This document shows positions 43,331 through 51,732 of a DNA stretch of 55,507 nucleotides, in pieces. Location: NCBI GenBank assembly GCA_910585825.1, contig CAJUEY010000019.1, forward strand, positions 1 to 55,507, given 5' to 3'. Made by a program: the position numbers and the translations under genes. This stretch comes from an uncultured Lachnospiraceae bacterium. Its GTDB lineage: Bacteria > Bacillota > Clostridia > Lachnospirales > Lachnospiraceae. The number at the start of each line of letters is the position of its first letter. Within the stretch, counting starts at the first letter, position 1. Below the pieces are notes generated by a model. That model did no database searches. It was not told the DNA's origin and saw nothing but the letters and a program-made list of their open reading frames with translations.

Positions 43331-44176
43331 ATGGAAATTACAGGTTCAATCGAAGAAGTCAGAAAGCGTGTTTTGGAATGGAGGCAGCAGGGATTGTCTG
43401 TAGGATTGGTGCCTACTATGGGGTATTTGCATGAAGGGCATGAAAGTCTGATCGTAAAAGCCGTAGCGGAAAATGACAGGGTTGTTGTCAGTGATTTTGT
43501 CAATCCAATCCAGTTCGGGGCGAATGAAGATTTGTCTACTTATCCAAGAGACATTGAGAAAGATAAAGCGCTTTGTGAAAATGCGGGAGCGGATTTGATT
43601 TTTCACCCGGAATCCTGTGAAATGTATGCGCCGGATTTTTCTACCTATGTAGAATCACAGGGGGTAAGCGCAGGTTTGTGCGGAAAGAGCAGGCCGACGC
43701 ATTTTCGGGGAGTCTGCACCGTAGTTTGTAAATTATTTAACATTGTAACGCCTGACCGCGCTTATTTCGGACAGAAAGACGCCCAGCAGCTGGCAGTGAT
43801 TCGCCGTATGGTACGGGATTTGAATATGCATATAGAAATCATAGGCTGTCCGATTATCCGGGAAGAAGACGGTTTGGCCAAAAGTTCCAGAAATACCTAT
43901 TTAGATGAAGAAGAAAGAAAAGCAGCGCTGGTGCTTTCCAAAGCAATTTTTCACGGAGAATCCCGGATGAAACAGGGAGAGAAGGATGCGGGCGTTATTT
44001 TAAGGGAAATGACAGAACTGATTGAGGCGGAACCTCTGGCAAAAATTGACTATGTGGAGATGGTAGATGCGGACAGTATTGAGACCATTGAAAAAGCAGA
44101 AGGCAGAGTGCTTGTCGCGATGGCTGTTTACATTGGAACTACCCGTTTGATTGACAATTTTATTATGGAAGTATAA
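43331..44176 (+). CDS. panC: Pantothenate synthetase
   Basis: PanC condenses pantoate and beta-alanine with ATP. From ATG 43331 (AACAGGAGG upstream) the protein is 281 aa, the family norm. Motifs are LVPTMGYLHEGHESL (HxGH nucleotide binding), FVNPIQFG, HFRGVCTVV, YFGQKDAQQL and the KSSRNTYL (KMSKS-like) loop. It is first in an operon with panD, coaBC and two transporters. panB and panE are not in the window, so pantoate may be made elsewhere or imported. Confidence 0.97.
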   Translation: MEITGSIEEVRKRVLEWRQQGLSVGLVPTMGYLHEGHESLIVKAVAENDRVVVSDFVNPIQFGANEDLSTYPRDIEKDKALCENAGADLIFHPESCEMYAPDFSTYVESQGVSAGLCGKSRPTHFRGVCTVVCKLFNIVTPDRAYFGQKDAQQLAVIRRMVRDLNMHIEIIGCPIIREEDGLAKSSRNTYLDEEERKAALVLSKAIFHGESRMKQGEKDAGVILREMTELIEAEPLAKIDYVEMVDADSIETIEKAEGRVLVAMAVYIGTTRLIDNFIMEV

Positions 44177-44188
44177 GGAGTAAAGATC

Positions 44189-44590
44189 ATGATGCTAGAA
44201 GTTTTGAAAAGCAAAATTCATCGTGCCGTAGTTACCCAGGCAGAATTAAATTATGTGGGCAGCATTACCATTGATGAGAAATTAATGGATGCGGCGGGAA
44301 TTGTGGAATATGAAAAAGTACAGATTGCAGATGTAGACAATGGAGAACGATTTGAAACCTATGTCATTGCCGGGAAGGCGGAAAGCGGAATTATTTGTTT
44401 AAACGGTGCGGCAGCCCGTCTGGTTTCCACTGGAGACAAGGTGATTATCATGAGTTATGCCCAGATGACAAAAGAAGAGTTGAAGGATAATCCGCCAAAA
44501 GTTGTTTTTGTAGATGAAAAAAATCAGATTACATCGGTAGCCCATTATGAAAAGCATGGGGAGCTGATGACGGGAGGAGTAAAATGCTGA
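44189..44590 (+). CDS. panD: Aspartate 1-decarboxylase
   Basis: PanD makes beta-alanine from aspartate. The 133-aa proenzyme carries the self-cleavage site Gly24-Ser25 in YVGSITID; Ser25 becomes the pyruvoyl group. It also has Lys9 (LKSKIHRAVVT), Tyr58 in RFETYVI and the NGAAARLV segment. Two adjacent ATGs are possible starts; the first gives the best spacing to AAGGAG. It overlaps coaBC by 7 bp. Confidence 0.97.
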   Translation: MMLEVLKSKIHRAVVTQAELNYVGSITIDEKLMDAAGIVEYEKVQIADVDNGERFETYVIAGKAESGIICLNGAAARLVSTGDKVIIMSYAQMTKEELKDNPPKVVFVDEKNQITSVAHYEKHGELMTGGVKC

Positions 44591-45822
44591 CAGGGAAAAA
44601 AGTAGTGCTGGGCATTACGGGGAGCATTGCTGCTTATAAAATGGCCAACGTGGCAAGTATGTTAGTAAAACAAAATTGTGATGTACATGTGATTATGACA
44701 GAAAATGCAACACAGTTTATCACTCCGGTTACTTTTGAAACCCTGACGAAAAATCCTTGTCTGGTGGATACTTTTGAGCGGAAGACGCCGGTGGAGATTC
44801 ATCACCTCACATTGGGGCAGACTGCAGATTTGTTGATGGTCGCTCCGGCCTCTGCCAACGTTCTGGGGAAAATTGCCAACGGTATTGCAGACGATCTTTT
44901 GACCTCCACCGTGATTGCAGCCACTTGTCCTGTGATTGCAGCGCCTGCTATGAATAGTTACATGTATCAAAATCCCATTGTCCAGGAAAATATCAGGCGA
45001 TTAAAAGAATTTGGCTATACGATGATAGAACCGGAGAAGGGACGTCTTGCCTGCCGTGTAGACGGAACCGGAAAACTGCCGAAGGAATCCGTGTTAGTCG
45101 AAGCAATTACAGAGAGATTGACAGGAAGTGAAAAAGAGAGCGCAAATCAGGATTTATCAGGAATGCGCATTCTGGTTACGGCGGGGCCTACCAGAGAAAG
45201 TTTGGACCCGGTTCGTTTTATTACGAATCATTCCACTGGAAAAATGGGATATGCCATTGCAGAGCAGGCAAAAAAACGAGGAGCAGAAGTTACTCTTGTG
45301 ACAGGGCCTGTTTCGCTGGAAATTCCAAAAGGAGTCCGGGGTATTTTTGTCACTACTGCAGAAGAGATGTATCAGGAAGTCATGGATCGCAGGGAAGAGC
45401 AGGATATCATTATCAAAGCAGCCGCTGTTGCCGATTACCGGCCCAAAGAGGTGAATTCAGAAAAGACCAAGAAGCAGGAGGGAACGCTGCTGTTGGAATT
45501 AGAACGTACCAAAGATATTTTGACAGAACTTGGAAAGAGCAAGGGAACGAAACAATGCATCTGTGGATTTTCCATGGAGACGGAACAGGTTCTTTCCAAT
45601 TCAAGGGCAAAATTGAAAAAGAAACATGCAGATATGATTGCAGCAAACAGCATACGGGAGCCGGGAGCCGGATTCGGCGTCGATACGAATCATCTGGTTC
45701 TAATCACAGAGGAATGGGAAGAGGATCTTGGAATGCTGGCAAAAGAAGATTGTGCCGATGCGCTGCTCAGCCGTCTGTATGCTATCTGGAAGCAGAAACA
45801 GAAAAAACATGGAGGGATATAA
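44584..45822 (+). CDS. coaBC: Bifunctional CoaBC (phosphopantothenoylcysteine synthetase/decarboxylase)
   Basis: The 412-aa fusion performs two successive steps to 4'-phosphopantetheine. The N-terminal FMN-binding CoaC part has GSIAAYKMA, the APAMNSYMY substrate clamp and the active-site Cys region GRLACRVDGTGKL. The C-terminal CoaB part has TAGPTRESLDPVRFITNHSTGKMG and IKAAAVADYRP. Length and order are normal. The next gene starts 1 nt after its stop. Confidence 0.97.
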   Translation: MLTGKKVVLGITGSIAAYKMANVASMLVKQNCDVHVIMTENATQFITPVTFETLTKNPCLVDTFERKTPVEIHHLTLGQTADLLMVAPASANVLGKIANGIADDLLTSTVIAATCPVIAAPAMNSYMYQNPIVQENIRRLKEFGYTMIEPEKGRLACRVDGTGKLPKESVLVEAITERLTGSEKESANQDLSGMRILVTAGPTRESLDPVRFITNHSTGKMGYAIAEQAKKRGAEVTLVTGPVSLEIPKGVRGIFVTTAEEMYQEVMDRREEQDIIIKAAAVADYRPKEVNSEKTKKQEGTLLLELERTKDILTELGKSKGTKQCICGFSMETEQVLSNSRAKLKKKHADMIAANSIREPGAGFGVDTNHLVLITEEWEEDLGMLAKEDCADALLSRLYAIWKQKQKKHGGI

Positions 45823-45823
45823 A

Positions 45824-46792
45824 ATGAGTCGAATGAAAAATATATGCAGTCTTATGTCAGATAATATAGCGGTGCTGATTATTGTTTTTTCAGTCATTGC
45901 GTTTTTTTATCCGGGAGGATTTTCCTGGGCAACCAATTATACTACGATTTTTTTGGGAGTTGCCATGTTTGGCATGGGACTTACCATTAAGGCAGAAGAT
46001 TTTAGAGTCGTGTTTACCAGGCCGAAAGAGCTCTTTATCGGGTGTTTGCTGCAGTACACGGTGATGCCTCTTGCAGCTTTTGCACTGGCAAAACTTTTTC
46101 ATCTGCCCACAGACCTGGCTCTTGGAGTAATATTAGTGGGCTGCTGTCCGGGAGGAACGGCAAGTAATGTTATTACCTATGTAGCGGGAGGAGACGTACC
46201 GCTGTCTGTAGGGATGACGATTGTTTCCACTATTTTGGCGCCGCTCTGCACACCAGTGCTTGTTTATTTTCTGGCAGGCTCCTGGGTGGAAGTATCTTTG
46301 CTTACAATGATGATGTCTGTGGTCAAAGTGGTATTGGTTCCGGTGCTGGCGGGTATTCTTCTGTACCGCCTGTTTCCGAAACAGGTGGATAAGATCAGGG
46401 ATTTTCTTCCCTTGGTGTCTGTCATTGCAATTGTAATGATTATTTCCGGAATTGTAGGCAGCAATGCGCAGAAGATTGTAACCTGCGGAGCCCTTGTGAT
46501 GATCGTTGTGGCAATTCACAATGGAATCGGACTGCTGTTGGGAACGGCAGCTGCAAAAGCATTGAAACTGGAGGAGACAAAAGTAACTGCAATCGGAATC
46601 GAAGTGGGAATGCAAAACAGCGGTCTTGCAATTTCCCTTGCAACGGCCAATTTTGCCGCAAATCCCCTGGCGACTCTTCCGGGAGCGATTTTCTCTGTGT
46701 GGCACAACATTTCCGGTACTTTTTATGCGGGAATTCGCAACCGGAAAAAAGGAAAAAAGAGAGAAGAAGCAATCAAAACAGCCGTAGAATGA
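45824..46792 (+). CDS. BASS-family transporter, possibly for a pantothenate precursor
   Basis: The 322-aa protein has about ten transmembrane helices and the bile acid:sodium symporter signatures GCCPGGTASNVITYVAGGDV and GIEVGMQNSGLAISLA. It starts at ATG 45824, with GGAGGG inside the end of coaBC. BASS proteins carry diverse organic anions with sodium; one member (PanS in Salmonella) moves ketopantoate/pantoate. The position after panC-panD-coaBC makes a pantothenate-precursor substrate likely, by context only. Confidence 0.82.
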   Translation: MSRMKNICSLMSDNIAVLIIVFSVIAFFYPGGFSWATNYTTIFLGVAMFGMGLTIKAEDFRVVFTRPKELFIGCLLQYTVMPLAAFALAKLFHLPTDLALGVILVGCCPGGTASNVITYVAGGDVPLSVGMTIVSTILAPLCTPVLVYFLAGSWVEVSLLTMMMSVVKVVLVPVLAGILLYRLFPKQVDKIRDFLPLVSVIAIVMIISGIVGSNAQKIVTCGALVMIVVAIHNGIGLLLGTAAAKALKLEETKVTAIGIEVGMQNSGLAISLATANFAANPLATLPGAIFSVWHNISGTFYAGIRNRKKGKKREEAIKTAVE

Positions 46793-46815
46793 AGTAGAAA
46801 AGAGAGGACAGATTT

Positions 46816-47433
46816 ATGGAAAAGAAAAAATTTTCAACAAAACAATTTGTAGAAATGGCTTTGCTGACAGCAATTATTGTATTGTTGGCATTTACGCCAA
46901 TCGGATATATCCGGACACTTGGTCTGGAAATCACCCTGATTGTTGTTCCGGTCACAGTAGGAGCCGTAACCTTAGGTCCGACCGCCGGAGCTGTTTTGGG
47001 AGCTGTGTTTGGAATTACCAGTTTCATTCAGTGTTTTGGCATGAGCCCATTTGGAGCGGTTTTACTGGGAATTAACCCTCTTTCCACATTTGTGGTCTGT
47101 GTTGTATCCAGGGTTTTAATGGGTTGGCTTACGGGATTGATTTATCAGGGCCTGCAGAAAGCAACATCAGTTCGCAGAGTTTCTGTTGTGATTGCAAACC
47201 TCTGTGGTCCGTTGCTAAATACCTTCTTTTTTATGGGAACATTAATTTTGCTTTTTTATGGGTCAGATTATATTCAGGGACTGGCAGAATCCATGGGCGC
47301 TTCTGGTCCGCTGGCTTTTGTCATTGCCTTTGTAGGAATAAATGGAGCAGTTGAGGCTGTAGTATGCTTTATTGTAGGAAGTGCAGTGTCAAAAGCGCTT
47401 TTGACTGTGAATAGAGTGAATAGCGCGCCCTGA
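46816..47433 (+). CDS. panT: ECF transporter S component, PanT-like
   Basis: The 205-aa membrane protein has about six helices and the ECF S-component pattern: KQFVEMALLTAIIVLLAF at the N-terminus (AxxxA-like contact for the T component), GPTAGAVLGAVFGITSF, and a pantothenate-type middle region. Its place in the pan/coa operon argues for pantothenate uptake. The shared EcfA/A'/T energising module is not in this window. AGAGAGG precedes the start. Confidence 0.82.
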   Translation: MEKKKFSTKQFVEMALLTAIIVLLAFTPIGYIRTLGLEITLIVVPVTVGAVTLGPTAGAVLGAVFGITSFIQCFGMSPFGAVLLGINPLSTFVVCVVSRVLMGWLTGLIYQGLQKATSVRRVSVVIANLCGPLLNTFFFMGTLILLFYGSDYIQGLAESMGASGPLAFVIAFVGINGAVEAVVCFIVGSAVSKALLTVNRVNSAP

Positions 47434-47458
47434 TTTCTGTAAAGAATAAAAGGAAAAC

Positions 47459-47487
47459 TTGCGTATAAACAATGATTCTATTATAAT
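47459..47487 (+). promoter_or_regulatory. Promoter upstream of mrp
   Basis: TTGCGT (47459-47464), 17 bp, TATAAT (47482-47487), just before the repeat array. Confidence 0.6.
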
Positions 47488-47504
47488 ATTAAGATAAAAC
47501 CAGT

Positions 47505-47617
47505 GGGATTATCATTGGGTATCCCTTTATGTGCTGAAAAGACGCACAATATTAATGAAATACCCTCCGGGTATCCCTTTGTGTGCTGAAAAGATGCACA
47601 ATATTAATGAAAAGAGG
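47505..47617. repeat. 52-bp repeat array before mrp
   Basis: There is one full unit (47546-47597, ACAATATTAATGAAATACCC...GCTGAAAAGATGC), a degenerate unit before it (47505-47545) and a partial unit after it that ends in the GAAAAGAGG ribosome binding site of mrp. The organisation is the same as at 15055-15172. Confidence 0.88.
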
Positions 47618-47625
47618 AATCAGAT

Positions 47626-48462
47626 ATGCCAGAAAATAGTACATGCAGCAGCGCATCCAGCTGCTCAAAAGAAAGCTGCGAGGGCTGCCCCTCCAAAAGC
47701 AATCCCCAAAATATGACAGAACCCATTAACGCATCGTCTTCTGTAAAAAAAGTAATAGGAGTTGTCAGCGGCAAAGGCGGTGTGGGAAAATCATTTGTAA
47801 CGGCATCCCTTGCTGTTGCGATGAAAAAGGCAGGTTATGAAGTGGGAATTATGGATGCGGACATTACAGGCCCTTCCATTCCTAAAATGTTTGGTCTTCA
47901 CGGTCCTGCTTATGGAACAGACGATGCAATTTATGCTATGCCGGCTAAGGACGGAACTAAGGTCATGTCAATTAACCTTTTAGTAGATGATGAAGAAGCT
48001 CCTGTAATCTGGCGGGGGCCAGTAATCGGCGGAGCTGTCAAACAGTTCTGGACGGATGTAATATGGGGCGACTTGGATTATCTTTTTGTAGATATGCCTC
48101 CGGGAACAGGGGATGTGCCTCTGACTGTTTTTCAGTCCATTCCGGTAGACGGAATCATTGTTGTAACCTCTCCTCAGGAACTGGTGCAGATGATTGTAAA
48201 GAAAGCTTACAATATGGCGGAAATGATGCATATACCTGTCCTTGGAATCGTGGAGAATTTCAGTTATGTAAAATGTCCGGACTGTGGCAAAGAAATGAAA
48301 ATATTTGGTGAGAGCCATGTAGACGAAGTGGCAGCAGAGCTTTCCGTTCCGGTATTTGGAAAACTGCCAATTGATCCGGAGCTTGCAAAGGCGGCAGATG
48401 AAGGCAGATTCCATGAAACAGAAAACCCTTATCTTGCAGCGGCAATAGATGCATTGCAATAA
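47626..48462 (+). CDS. mrp: Mrp/NBP35-family Fe-S carrier ATPase
   Basis: The 278-aa protein has a Cys/Ser-rich N-terminal tail (CSSASSCSKESCEGC), the deviant Walker A GKGGVGKS near residue 52, DADITGPSIPKMFG, VDMPPGTGD and the CPDC motif that binds a bridging 4Fe-4S cluster in the dimer. Such proteins insert or carry Fe-S clusters. The extra N-terminal cysteines recall the NBP35 ferredoxin-like domain in shortened form. It is separately promoted and followed by the methyltransferase after 23 bp. Confidence 0.93.
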   Translation: MPENSTCSSASSCSKESCEGCPSKSNPQNMTEPINASSSVKKVIGVVSGKGGVGKSFVTASLAVAMKKAGYEVGIMDADITGPSIPKMFGLHGPAYGTDDAIYAMPAKDGTKVMSINLLVDDEEAPVIWRGPVIGGAVKQFWTDVIWGDLDYLFVDMPPGTGDVPLTVFQSIPVDGIIVVTSPQELVQMIVKKAYNMAEMMHIPVLGIVENFSYVKCPDCGKEMKIFGESHVDEVAAELSVPVFGKLPIDPELAKAADEGRFHETENPYLAAAIDALQ

Positions 48463-48485
48463 AGAAGTGTTAGGAAGGAATCCCT

Positions 48486-49346
48486 ATGTGGTTATCAGAT
48501 AATTGGAAAGATTATGAGGTTATTGACTGTTCCGCCGGAGAAAAACTGGAGCGTTGGGGAGATTATATTCTGGTACGTCCAGACCCTCAGGTAATCTGGA
48601 AAACAGAGAAAACAGAAAAAGGCTGGCGGCAGAAAAATGCACACTACCACCGCAGTGCAAAAGGCGGCGGAGAATGGGAATTTTTTGATCTGCCCAAACA
48701 GTGGAATATTCATTATCGAAATCTGACATTTCAGTTAAAACCTTTTAGTTTTAAACACACCGGACTGTTTCCGGAGCAGGCAGTAAATTGGGACTGGTGT
48801 GCCGATAAAATCAAAAAGGCGGGCCGTCCGGTGAAAGTGTTGAATTTATTTGCATATACCGGAGGAGCCACCCTATCCGCAGCGGCAGCCGGCGCCAGTG
48901 TTACGCATGTGGACGCATCAAAAGGCATGGTCACATGGGCAAAGGAAAATGCCGCAGCCAGTGGGCTCAAAGAGGCTCCCATCCGTTGGCTGGTAGATGA
49001 TTGCGTAAAATTTGTGGAACGGGAAATCCGCAGAGAAAATCATTACGATGCAATCATTATGGATCCTCCTTCTTATGGAAGAGGGCCAAAAGGAGAGATC
49101 TGGAAAATGGAAGAATCCATTCATTCTTTTCTCAAACTGTGTACCCGGCTGCTATCTGACCAGCCGTTGTTTGTGTTAATCAATTCCTATACGACAGGCT
49201 TGCAGCCGGCTGTGTTAGCTTATTTGCTGGAAATGGAATTAAAAAAATTCGGCGGAAAGGTCACAGCGGATGAAGTGGGGCTGCCGGTAGTTTCAAATGG
49301 GCTGATTCTTCCCTGCGGAGCTTGTGGTAGATTTGAATTAGGTTGA
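48486..49346 (+). CDS. RlmI-like SAM-dependent methyltransferase
   Basis: The 286-aa protein corresponds to the catalytic part of the RlmI/RlmK class of 23S rRNA methyltransferases, without the PUA domain. SAM-binding motifs are VLNLFAYTGGATLSAAAAGA and VTHVDASKG; the active-site segment is IIMDPPSYGRGPKG. An N-terminal about 110-aa beta-rich region may bind RNA. rRNA is the probable substrate, but the exact base is not inferable. It follows mrp and ends before a clear terminator. Confidence 0.85.
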   Translation: MWLSDNWKDYEVIDCSAGEKLERWGDYILVRPDPQVIWKTEKTEKGWRQKNAHYHRSAKGGGEWEFFDLPKQWNIHYRNLTFQLKPFSFKHTGLFPEQAVNWDWCADKIKKAGRPVKVLNLFAYTGGATLSAAAAGASVTHVDASKGMVTWAKENAAASGLKEAPIRWLVDDCVKFVEREIRRENHYDAIIMDPPSYGRGPKGEIWKMEESIHSFLKLCTRLLSDQPLFVLINSYTTGLQPAVLAYLLEMELKKFGGKVTADEVGLPVVSNGLILPCGACGRFELG

Positions 49347-49791
49347 TTTTGGTACATGATATATCGTAAGAGTCCTTTGGGTATATAATTGCAGATGCAG
49401 ATACAAGCAGAAGAATCCCGGATATGGTTAACATATTCGGGATGTATTGTTTTTTGCGGTCATGTGTTTATTAAAATGATTGACAGGGAAATTTTTAAGT
49501 GATAATAGGGCTGTTTTTGTAAAAAATGCTGAAAACAGCAGGATTACGATAATTGTAATTGCAATACAGATATTATTATGTTAAGCTTGATAAAAGCATA
49601 TAGTTTCAAACACACTCCAGTTATTTGCTTTTGTAACACATCCACTTATTATCCGAAGAAATAAATAAAAGTGTAATTTTATACTCTAAAACTTTAATGA
49701 TTTTGTGATATCCTTGTAATTTTCAGGAGTTCTGCCTAAAATGTGATTATAAAGCACAGAAATTCCGGAAAAATTGTGAAGGAGTGTTTCT
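49347..49791. other. Gene-free stretch before a broken ATPase gene
   Basis: Apart from the terminator at 49415-49455 I see no gene. A hairpin (CTGTTTT / AAAACAG) lies near 49510-49538. TTTCAAACACACTCCAG at 49604-49620 resembles one end of the MITE at 36976, but no partner end is nearby. Confidence 0.5.
49415..49455 (+). terminator. Terminator after the RlmI-like gene
   Basis: ATCCCG-ATATG / CATAT-CGGGAT, with single mismatched bases, is followed by GTATTGTTTTTT. Confidence 0.8.
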
Positions 49792-50760
49792 ATGGAACGA
49801 TTGATTTTATCGAAACTGCTGAATTGGACAAATTTTCCCTACCGCAAGCCGCTGATCTTAAAGGGCGTGCGTCAGGTAGGCAAGACTTGGATACTTAAGG
49901 CATTTGGCAGACGTTATTATGAAAATACTGCCTATTTCAACTTCGTTTAATCCTTTTTATGAGAAATTGAAGATGTACTATGTTACCGGCGGTATGCCTG
50001 AGTCCGTACTGATGTGGACAGAAGCACGGGATGTTTCTGCTATGCAGGAAGTTCTATCCGGGATTATCGGCGCCTATGAGCGGGATTTTGCCAGGCATCC
50101 CAATATCAGTGAGTTTCCGAAGATTTTATAATTTGGAAATCTGTACCGTTCCAGTTGGCAAGAGAGAATCAGAAGTTTATTTATAAGGTCGTTAAAGACG
50201 GGGCGAGAGCACGGGAATACGAGGATGCTCTGCAGTGGCTGGTGGATGCCAGACTGGTGTATAAGATCTGCCGCAGCAGCGCTCCCGGGCTGCCGATAGC
50301 AGCTTATGATGACTTGTCCGCATTTGAGATTTATCTGGTGGATGTAGGACTGCCCTGGCGATTGGCTCAGTTGGCTCCTACGGCATTTGGAGAAGGCAAT
50401 CGCCTGTTCACCGAGTTCAAGGGCGCATTAACCGAAAACTTTGTGTTGCAAACCTTGATCACGCAGTTTGAAGTGCTCCCCCGGTACTGGACACAGAGGA
50501 ATCCCCCTCATGAGATAGATTTCCTGATTCCGCGAGAAAATGATATTTCCTCGCGGAGGTCAAGTCTGAGGCTAATATTACCAGTAAAAGCCTTAAAAAG
50601 TTCAAAGAACTGTTCCCGGATAAGGTCAAACTCCGTATACGATTTTCATTGGACAATTTGAAACTGGATGATGATGTGCTGAACATTCCGCTGTTCATGG
50701 CAGATCAAGCAAATTGGTTGATTGGGCTGGCACTGGAAAAACGAAAGCCTGCAATTCCAG
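49792..50760 (+). pseudogene. Broken AAA_14/DUF4143 ATP-binding protein
   Basis: The gene starts normally (ATG 49792 after AAGGAG) and encodes the P-loop GVRQVGKTW, then stops at 49950. The family homology resumes at about 49948 in another frame (FNPFYEKLKMYYVTGGMPES... to TAA at 50131), skipping about 150 residues, which implies a deletion. A third piece (about 50135-50560; KSVPFQLARENQKFIYKVVK...EIDFLIPREND) and a fourth (about 50559 on; VKSEANITSKSLKKFKELFP...) are separated by frameshifts. Such ATPases have no firm function but often accompany mobile regions. Clearly non-functional. Confidence 0.88.
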
Positions 50761-50780
50761 TTCATCAAAACAACAAATCA

Positions 50781-50829
50781 GATGCATCCCGGATAGAGCC
50801 ACGCTCCAGGATGCATCATTTTGTTTTTG
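50781..50829 (+). terminator. Terminator after the broken ATPase gene
   Basis: A perfect 9-bp stem GATGCATCC / GGATGCATC is followed by ATTTTGTTTTT. Confidence 0.8.
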
Positions 50830-51024
50830 CAAAGGGGACGTTTGGTATTCGTATTTTACAATTTAGGAAGCTGTATTGTCGAGAGCATTTTAATAAGGGA
50901 TAGTTGTTTGTTAAAAATCGCGTTTCGCATATAAAAACTGCAATTTGGGAATCCCAAACAACATTTTGGTTCCGGTGGTATAATAAAAAACATATTTACA
51001 GAAGAAAAACGAGGAATGAAAACT

Positions 51025-51723
51025 ATGTTACAAATAGCAATATGTGATGATGTTTTAGAGCAGACCAGTATGCTGCAGACCTATATTTGCAGTTATTGCA
51101 GGGAAAATAATGCAGAATACAAGTTGAGTCTATACACATCAGGTATGGAACTGCTTTCAGATGTAGAAAAATTCGACATCATTTTTCTGGATATTGAAAT
51201 GCCTGGTTTAGATGGAATTGAAACCGGCAAAGGAATCCGAGAGAAAAATGCAGGCTGTCGAATTATCATGGAAACGGTAATGGTAGAACGTATGAAAGAG
51301 GCATTCTATATTGAGGCATTTCGATTTATTACAAAGCCCATACAAAAATCTGAAGTAGAAGAGGCATTAAGTGCCTGTATGAAAAAAGTTTTAGGCAGCA
51401 CAAATATGAATTTGTATTACAACCGCATTGTGCATCAGGTACATCAGAGTGAAATTCAGTATGTAGTAACTTACGACAGCTACAGCGAATATCGTGTCAG
51501 GAACAAAATGCTGCGGAGCGAGGCATCTCTGAAAGAACTGGAAAATCAGCTGGATCATAGATTATTTTTTCGTGTTCACCGAAAATATATTGTAAATATG
51601 GCACAGGTACAGTCTTACCAGAATGGAATTATAAAAATGAAGGACATTGAACTTCCGGTGTCCAGAAGAAAGAAAAAGGAATTTGAACGTGCATATATGC
51701 AGTTCGATTTGAAATACCGTTGA
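51025..51723 (+). CDS. LytTR response regulator (AgrA/VirR-like)
   Basis: The 232-aa protein has a receiver domain (IAICDDVLEQTSML acidic pair, phospho-Asp in IIFLDIEMPGLDG, Lys in FITKPIQ) and a LytTR domain (about 130-232; FFRVHRKYIVNMAQVQSYQNG). ATG 51025 is preferred to ATG 51016, which touches the GAGGA ribosome binding site. A -10 TATAAT lies at 50979-50984 without a clear -35, so the promoter may need an activator. It is followed after 9 bp by its probable sensor kinase. No agrB or agrD gene is seen. Confidence 0.9.
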   Translation: MLQIAICDDVLEQTSMLQTYICSYCRENNAEYKLSLYTSGMELLSDVEKFDIIFLDIEMPGLDGIETGKGIREKNAGCRIIMETVMVERMKEAFYIEAFRFITKPIQKSEVEEALSACMKKVLGSTNMNLYYNRIVHQVHQSEIQYVVTYDSYSEYRVRNKMLRSEASLKELENQLDHRLFFRVHRKYIVNMAQVQSYQNGIIKMKDIELPVSRRKKKEFERAYMQFDLKYR

Positions 51724-51732
51724 GGTTTGTCT

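Noticed and set aside
49604..49620. Second copy of the 164-bp MITE
   Set aside because: Only one TIR-like end (TTTCAAACACACTCCAG) is present; no interior match or second end was found within several hundred bases.
50944..50984. Direct TTTGG repeats 21 bp apart and the palindrome TTTGGGA-A-TCCCAAA as a LytTR site for the 51025 regulator
   Set aside because: The repeats match over only a few bases, and the second lies between the -35 and -10, an unlikely place for activation; kept only as a weak possibility.
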